The translations under genes and the position numbers were made by a program. From Deltaproteobacteria bacterium (lineage in GTDB: Bacteria; Desulfobacterota; Syntrophia; Syntrophales; UBA2210), in NCBI GenBank assembly GCA_016934695.1, contig JAFGSH010000170.1, positions 1-17,494 of the forward strand: a DNA stretch of 17,494 nt, given 5' to 3'. This document shows, piece by piece, positions 13,804-17,494 of the stretch (position 1 is its first letter; each line of letters begins with the position of its first letter). The notes under the pieces are model-generated. The model saw nothing but the letters and a program-made list of their open reading frames with translations, did not search any database and was not told where the DNA came from.

Positions 13804-14334
13804 GTGAGAAGGTACGAAACGATATTCATTGTGCGGGCCGACCTGCAGTCGGATGAGACGGGGGACCTGATCGGCCGTTATGCCGGAATTATCGAGGGCA
13901 TGGACGGTACCATCGTCAAGATTGAAAACTGGGGCAAACGGAGGCTGGCCTACCCGATCGAGAAGAGACGCGAGGGGGTATATGTCAGGATCGATTTTGT
14001 CGCCCAGTACAAGGTTGTCTCCGAGGTGGAGCGGAATTTCAAGATCGATGACAATATCCTGAGGTTTCAGACGGTCAAGCTGAGCGACAGGGTCGACATG
14101 GAGGAGGTCGAGCGGGAGATAGCGGACGCTCATAAGAGAGAGGAAGAGCAGAAGAAGGAAGAGGCGCGTAAGAGAGAAGAGGACCAGAAGAAGGAGGCCG
14201 TTTCTGAACCCGCCCATGAAGAGGTCGAGCCATCCGAAGGTGCGAACGATCACGATGCCGGGACCGGCGATGAAGAAAGTGCACAGGACTCTTCGCCTGC
14301 TGAGGCAGATGCGGGAAGGGCAAAGGAGGAGTAA
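13804..14334 (+). CDS. rpsF: Small ribosomal subunit protein bS6, with long charged C-terminal tail
   Basis: Binds the 16S rRNA central domain as a heterodimer with S18. The conserved body, residues 1 to about 98, has RRYETIFIV, the ENWGKRRLAYPIEKR segment and the V..FQTVKLS end. GTG 13804 is chosen over GTG 13801 because it gives the usual MRRYET start and a 7-base spacing from AGGAGG. From about residue 99 a tail of roughly 78 residues follows, first Lys/Glu/Arg-rich with repeated KREE(E/D)QKKE blocks, likely helical, then an acidic Ser/Asp/Glu-rich end. Most S6 proteins have 95-135 residues; this has 176. It heads the rpsF-rpsR unit and rpsR follows after 3 bases. Confidence 0.96.
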   Translation: MRRYETIFIVRADLQSDETGDLIGRYAGIIEGMDGTIVKIENWGKRRLAYPIEKRREGVYVRIDFVAQYKVVSEVERNFKIDDNILRFQTVKLSDRVDMEEVEREIADAHKREEEQKKEEARKREEDQKKEAVSEPAHEEVEPSEGANDHDAGTGDEESAQDSSPAEADAGRAKEE

Positions 14335-14337
14335 GAA

Positions 14338-14601
14338 ATGGCATACACACCGGATAATCGTACAAGGCGCCCCAAGACCAAGTTTTTCCATAAGAAGAAG
14401 GTATGCAGGTTTTGTGTGGATTCGAATATAGCGATTGATTACAAGAGCCCGGCTGCCCTGCGGGGGTTCCTGACGGAGCGGGGAAAGATCATGCCGAGGA
14501 GGATCACCGGAACCTGCGCCAAACATCAGAGAGCATTGGCGGTGGCGATCAAAAGGGCCAGGACACTGGCTCTCCTGCCCTATGTAACTGCCGACAGTTA
14601 A
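14338..14601 (+). CDS. rpsR: Small ribosomal subunit protein bS18
   Basis: 87 residues, normal length. The conserved core [42 protein letters not shown] and the basic end AIKRAR..ALLPYV are all present. The CRFC pair together with TCAKH gives a cysteine set like that of S18 forms thought to bind zinc. An AGGAGG ribosome site lies inside the end of rpsF. It partners S6 on the ribosome. A strong hairpin follows 28 bases after the stop. Confidence 0.97.
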   Translation: MAYTPDNRTRRPKTKFFHKKKVCRFCVDSNIAIDYKSPAALRGFLTERGKIMPRRITGTCAKHQRALAVAIKRARTLALLPYVTADS

Positions 14602-14629
14602 TTTCATACGAGTTGATCTTCGATAGACC

Positions 14630-14658
14630 GAGGTGTCTGCCGGCCGGGCAGACACCTC
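14630..14658 (+). terminator. Strong 12-bp hairpin between rpsR and the DUF2232 gene
   Basis: GAGGTGTCTGCC (14630-14641) pairs perfectly with GGCAGACACCTC (14647-14658) over the loop GGCCG. The tail is CCACTCTTTG, with only three T in a row, so termination may be partial. It would lower expression of the membrane protein, rplI and dnaB relative to S6 and S18, or mark an RNA processing end. Confidence 0.65.
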
Positions 14659-14682
14659 CCACTCTTTGAGGCCAGGTGAGGC

Positions 14683-15642
14683 ATGTTCCGTCTGAGGGGG
14701 GGAGGTGTCCCCTATAGAGACTTTTTCCTTGCTGTTGCCGTCACCTCTGCTGTCTTCACGACCGTAGCCGTGATCTCGGTGCTTGGCGTGTTCGGCGCGC
14801 TGGTGGCGCCGGTACCGGTTCTGTACTACTATTCAAGGCTGGGCAGACTTCCCGGCATTCTGGTCTTCGCCCTCTCCCTGGCCGTTACCCTGATGGTGCT
14901 CAGGGGGCTGAACCTCCAGATCGGCCTCGTATATTTCTTCCTCTTGGGTTCTTTGGGGGTTGTCCTCTCCGAGGTGCTCAGGAAGGACTGGTCCATAGAG
15001 AAGACGGTCATTTATTGCGGGTGCATCCTCCTGTCGCTGGGTTTCATCGTTCTCGCGTATCTGAGTCTGACCTACGGAAAGATGCCGTGGAGCGTAATCG
15101 AAACCCCCGTATCCGCGATGGTGCATGAGAACATCGATATGTATTCCCGTGCGGGGGTCCCGGCGCAGCATATCGAACTCATACGGGAAAACGCCGATCA
15201 GATAACACGGATCCTGGTCGGGTTGTTCCCCTCCGTTGCGCTGGTAGGCACCATCTTTCTGGTATGGGTCAGTATCCTGGAGGGGAAATGGCTGTTCAGA
15301 AAGAAGGGAATGTGGTACCCTTCCTTCGGTGATCTTTCGCTGTGGAAAACCTTTGATAAAACAATATGGCTTGGTATAGTCGCCGGCATCTTCGTGATGA
15401 TTCCCCTGGAGGGGTTTCGCATCCTGGGGTTGAACGTACTGATTGTCCTCCTCTTTATATACATGTTGCAGGGCGTGGCCATCATGAGTTTTTTCTTTCA
15501 GAGAAAAAACGTGCCGGTATTGTTGAGGGTCTTCGGATATTTTCTAATCTTTGCTCAACAGTTCCTGCTGTTGATCGTGGCTGTGGCGGGCCTGGTCGAC
15601 ACCTGGGTCGATTTCAGAAAACTCGCCAAGAAATCGGGCTGA
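14683..15642 (+). CDS. DUF2232 (YybS-like) multi-pass membrane protein
   Basis: 319 residues of mostly hydrophobic sequence with about eight predicted membrane helices; obvious ones are near 11-45, 58-75, 82-96, 107-128, 170-192, 223-245, 248-270 and 280-303. The internal FGDLSLWKTFDKTIWLGIVA segment, with the short F.LP/FGDL.LWK pattern between helices, is typical of the DUF2232/YybS family, regularly encoded between rpsR and rplI in Desulfobacterota and Firmicutes. The role is unknown; a link to envelope or ribosome-related processes is not shown. ATG 14683 has GGCCAGGTGAGG upstream. Confidence 0.85.
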   Translation: MFRLRGGGVPYRDFFLAVAVTSAVFTTVAVISVLGVFGALVAPVPVLYYYSRLGRLPGILVFALSLAVTLMVLRGLNLQIGLVYFFLLGSLGVVLSEVLRKDWSIEKTVIYCGCILLSLGFIVLAYLSLTYGKMPWSVIETPVSAMVHENIDMYSRAGVPAQHIELIRENADQITRILVGLFPSVALVGTIFLVWVSILEGKWLFRKKGMWYPSFGDLSLWKTFDKTIWLGIVAGIFVMIPLEGFRILGLNVLIVLLFIYMLQGVAIMSFFFQRKNVPVLLRVFGYFLIFAQQFLLLIVAVAGLVDTWVDFRKLAKKSG

Positions 15643-15678
15643 TCTATTGATGAGACAGGGGACACCATAGGGGGGTGA

Positions 15679-15710
15679 TGTGTCGGGGAAGCGGTAGTAC
15701 GCGCGACACA
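15679..15710 (+). promoter_or_regulatory. Structured leader upstream of rplI
   Basis: In the 97-base gap before rplI, TGTGTCG (15679-15685) pairs with CGACACA (15704-15710). Inside it, GCG (15691-15693) pairs with CGC (15700-15702) around GTAGTA, leaving an asymmetric internal loop. There is no T-run, so it is not a classical terminator. It could be a processing or regulatory site for L9; no known family is recognised. Confidence 0.35.
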
Positions 15711-15739
15711 AGACGGGAACTTCTAATGGGAGAGGATCT

Positions 15740-16186
15740 ATGAAGATTATACTGAAAAAGGATGTGGCATCCGTGGGGAAAGCGGGAGCCCTTGTCAATG
15801 TCGCCGACGGGTATGCCAGGAATTTCCTGATCCCCCGAGGATTGGCCACGGAGGCCAGCAGCAGAAACGTGCAAGACCTGGAGCGTGAGAGAGAAACCGC
15901 GACGAGGAAGACCGATAAGGAAAAGAAGACAGCCCAGGCCCTGATTGACGCTCTCGAGGGGGTTGTCTGTCATATATCCAGGAAGGTGGGGCAGCAGGAT
16001 AAGCTGTTCGGTTCCGTCACCTCCAAGGACATAGGAGACGCTCTGAGCGAGCAGGGGATAGAGATTGACAAGAAGGATATCATCCTTGAAGAACCGATAA
16101 AGAGTATCGGTGAATTTCCCGTAAAGGTGAAGGTACACCCCGGGATGTCGGCCACTATCACGGTCGTTGTTACCGGTGAGGCATAG
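15740..16186 (+). CDS. rplI: Large ribosomal subunit protein bL9
   Basis: 148 residues, standard length. The N-terminal rRNA-binding domain MKIILKKDVASVGKAGALVNV.DGYARNFLIPRG.A is diagnostic. A long charged connecting helix (about 40-75) joins the C-terminal domain, with KLFGSVTSKDI and the ending V.VHPGM.A.I.V.V. ATG 15740 is preceded by GGGAGAGGATCT. The dnaB start lies 1 base after its stop, a common coupling. Confidence 0.97.
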   Translation: MKIILKKDVASVGKAGALVNVADGYARNFLIPRGLATEASSRNVQDLERERETATRKTDKEKKTAQALIDALEGVVCHISRKVGQQDKLFGSVTSKDIGDALSEQGIEIDKKDIILEEPIKSIGEFPVKVKVHPGMSATITVVVTGEA

Positions 16187-16187
16187 G

Positions 16188-17494
16188 ATGAAAGACGTCG
16201 ATTATTCCCCCCACAAGGTCCCGCCGCAGAATCTGGAGGCGGAACAGTCGGTCCTCGGCGGCATCCTGCTGGACAATCACGCCCTGAACCATGTCCTGGA
16301 GATCATGGGCAGGGACGATTTCTACAGCGAGGCCCACCGGAAGATATTTTCCGCGATCCTCGAACTGTACGAGAAAAACGAGCCGAGCGACCTGATCACC
16401 CTGTGCAATATCCTGCGCGGCAGGGGGCACCTTGAGGGAGTCGGGGGAGAGGTATACCTGGCATCCCTTGTCGATGGGGTTCCCTCGGCGGCAAACATCG
16501 CCTACTATTCCAAGATCGTAAAGGAAAAGGCCATTCTGCGGGGATTAATAGGGGCCGCGACCGATATACTGAGTAAGAGTTACGACGCGGGCTCCGATAT
16601 AGACGCCGTTCTCGACGAGGCGGAGCACGCGATCTTCGAAATATCGGAGAACAAGATAAAGCCCGCCTTTTTCCCCATTAAGGAGATCGTCAAGGACACC
16701 TTTGAGAACATAGAAAAACTCTATGCCAAGAAAACGCTGATCACGGGGATTTCCACAGGGTTTCAGCGGGTCGATGAGATTACTTCCGGTCTCCAGAATT
16801 CCGATCTGATCATCGTGGCGGGTCGGCCCAGCATGGGAAAGACGGCCTTTGCCTTAAACATCGCGCAGCATGCCGCGATCGAGGACAAGGTACCGGTGGC
16901 CATCTTTTCCCTCGAGATGTCGAAGGAACAACTGGCCCTTCGCATGCTCTCCTCCGACGGGAAGGTGGACTCACAGAAGATACGAAGGGGATTTGTCGGG
17001 GAGATGGACTGGCCGAAGCTCGTGACCGCTGCGGGGAGGCTTTCGGAGGCCCCCGTCTTTATCGATGATACGCCTGCGATCTCCGTTCTCGAGATCAAGG
17101 CAAAGGCGCGAAGGCTGAAGGCGGAATCCGGGCTGGACCTGATTATCGTCGATTACCTCCAGCTGATGAGAGGGAGGGATCCTTCCGTACCGAGGGAACA
17201 GGAGATATCGGAGATCAGCCGTTCGCTCAAGTCCCTGGCCAAGGAACTCGATGTTCCGGTCATCGCGCTGTCGCAGTTGAACCGGCAGGTTGAATCACGA
17301 ACGGACAAGCGCCCTCAGCTTGCCGATCTGAGAGAGTCCGGGGCGATCGAGCAGGATGCCGATGTGATCATGTTCATATACCGGGACGAGGTGTACAACA
17401 AGTCGGAGGACAACCCGGAGAAGGGGAAGGCGGAGATCCGCATCGAAAAGCAGAGAAACGGCCCCATCGGGGTGGCGAACGTGACGTTCCTGAA
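16188..17494 (+). CDS. dnaB: Replicative DNA helicase DnaB (3' end outside window)
   Basis: The frame is open from ATG 16188 to the window end, 435 full codons; family length is about 450-480, so only a short tail is missing. The N-terminal primase-interacting domain starts with KVPPQNLEAEQSVLGG(I)LL. The RecA-like helicase domain has the linker GISTGFQRVDEITSGLQ, Walker A GRPSMGKT at 212-219 (Lys218), SLEMSKEQL, LIIVDYLQLM with Asp322, LSQLNR, RPQLADLRESGAIEQDAD and RIEKQRNGP (arginine finger region). The protein unwinds DNA ahead of the replication fork as a hexamer. The Walker A site, a frequent intein insertion point in DnaB, is uninterrupted. The start is supported by GGTGAGG, which overlaps the end of rplI. 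Confidence 0.97.
   Translation, partial: MKDVDYSPHKVPPQNLEAEQSVLGGILLDNHALNHVLEIMGRDDFYSEAHRKIFSAILELYEKNEPSDLITLCNILRGRGHLEGVGGEVYLASLVDGVPSAANIAYYSKIVKEKAILRGLIGAATDILSKSYDAGSDIDAVLDEAEHAIFEISENKIKPAFFPIKEIVKDTFENIEKLYAKKTLITGISTGFQRVDEITSGLQNSDLIIVAGRPSMGKTAFALNIAQHAAIEDKVPVAIFSLEMSKEQLALRMLSSDGKVDSQKIRRGFVGEMDWPKLVTAAGRLSEAPVFIDDTPAISVLEIKAKARRLKAESGLDLIIVDYLQLMRGRDPSVPREQEISEISRSLKSLAKELDVPVIALSQLNRQVESRTDKRPQLADLRESGAIEQDADVIMFIYRDEVYNKSEDNPEKGKAEIRIEKQRNGPIGVANVTFL

Noticed and set aside
16821..16844. Intein at the DnaB Walker A motif
   Set aside because: The motif GRPSMGKT is continuous and the frame continues with normal DnaB sequence.

Overview
GC-rich chromosomal DNA from a bacterium, most likely a Desulfobacterota (deltaproteobacterial) relative. 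This placement is inferred from gene order: rpsF-rpsR-DUF2232-rplI-dnaB and proC/yggT/DUF167 blocks, a sigma-54/NtrC-type two-component cluster, and formate-related genes. No rRNA or marker gene is present to settle it. I see no IS element, CRISPR array, tRNA or rRNA.

Layout. (1) Positions 1-4011, plus strand: the 3' part of an NADP-type isocitrate dehydrogenase, then the two subunits of an ATP-citrate lyase (aclB, aclA) that read closely like the two halves of animal ACLY. Together these suggest a reductive TCA cycle or citrate-cleaving central metabolism. The lyase subunit has Asp where the conserved GIGHRVKS motif has His. (2) 4086-4895, minus strand: proC, convergent with aclA across paired hairpins. 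(3) 5020-9060, plus strand: yggT, a DUF167 gene, a membrane Cache-HAMP histidine kinase and a sigma-54-dependent NtrC-family response regulator, closely packed or overlapping. (4) 9061-9286: a regulatory gap with a near-consensus sigma-54 promoter and, about 65-100 bp upstream, two GGGG-N7-CCCC dyads spaced exactly 21 bp apart. (5) 9287-11108, plus strand: a stand-alone receiver, a receiver-histidine kinase and a small CxxC/CxxC protein. The simplest reading is that the kinase/regulator pair switches on the second set of signalling genes through this promoter.

(6) 11140-13332, minus strand: a formate-flavoured cluster. In transcription order it holds a C-terminal remnant resembling formate dehydrogenase alpha, a small DUF4177-like protein, a formate/nitrite transporter (FNT), a membrane-anchored OB-fold protein and a previously unlisted 47-residue hydrophobic protein with a strong ribosome binding site. 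(7) 13333-13800: no intact gene; a possible decayed coding stretch, a CGTGT tandem repeat, a promoter and a structured rpsF leader. (8) 13804-17494, plus strand: rpsF (with a long charged tail), rpsR, a strong hairpin, a DUF2232 membrane protein, a structured leader, rplI and dnaB (runs off the end).

The points most worth following are the His-to-Asp change in AclA, the self-contained sigma-54 signalling circuit, the formate dehydrogenase remnant beside the transporter, and the unlisted 47-residue membrane protein.
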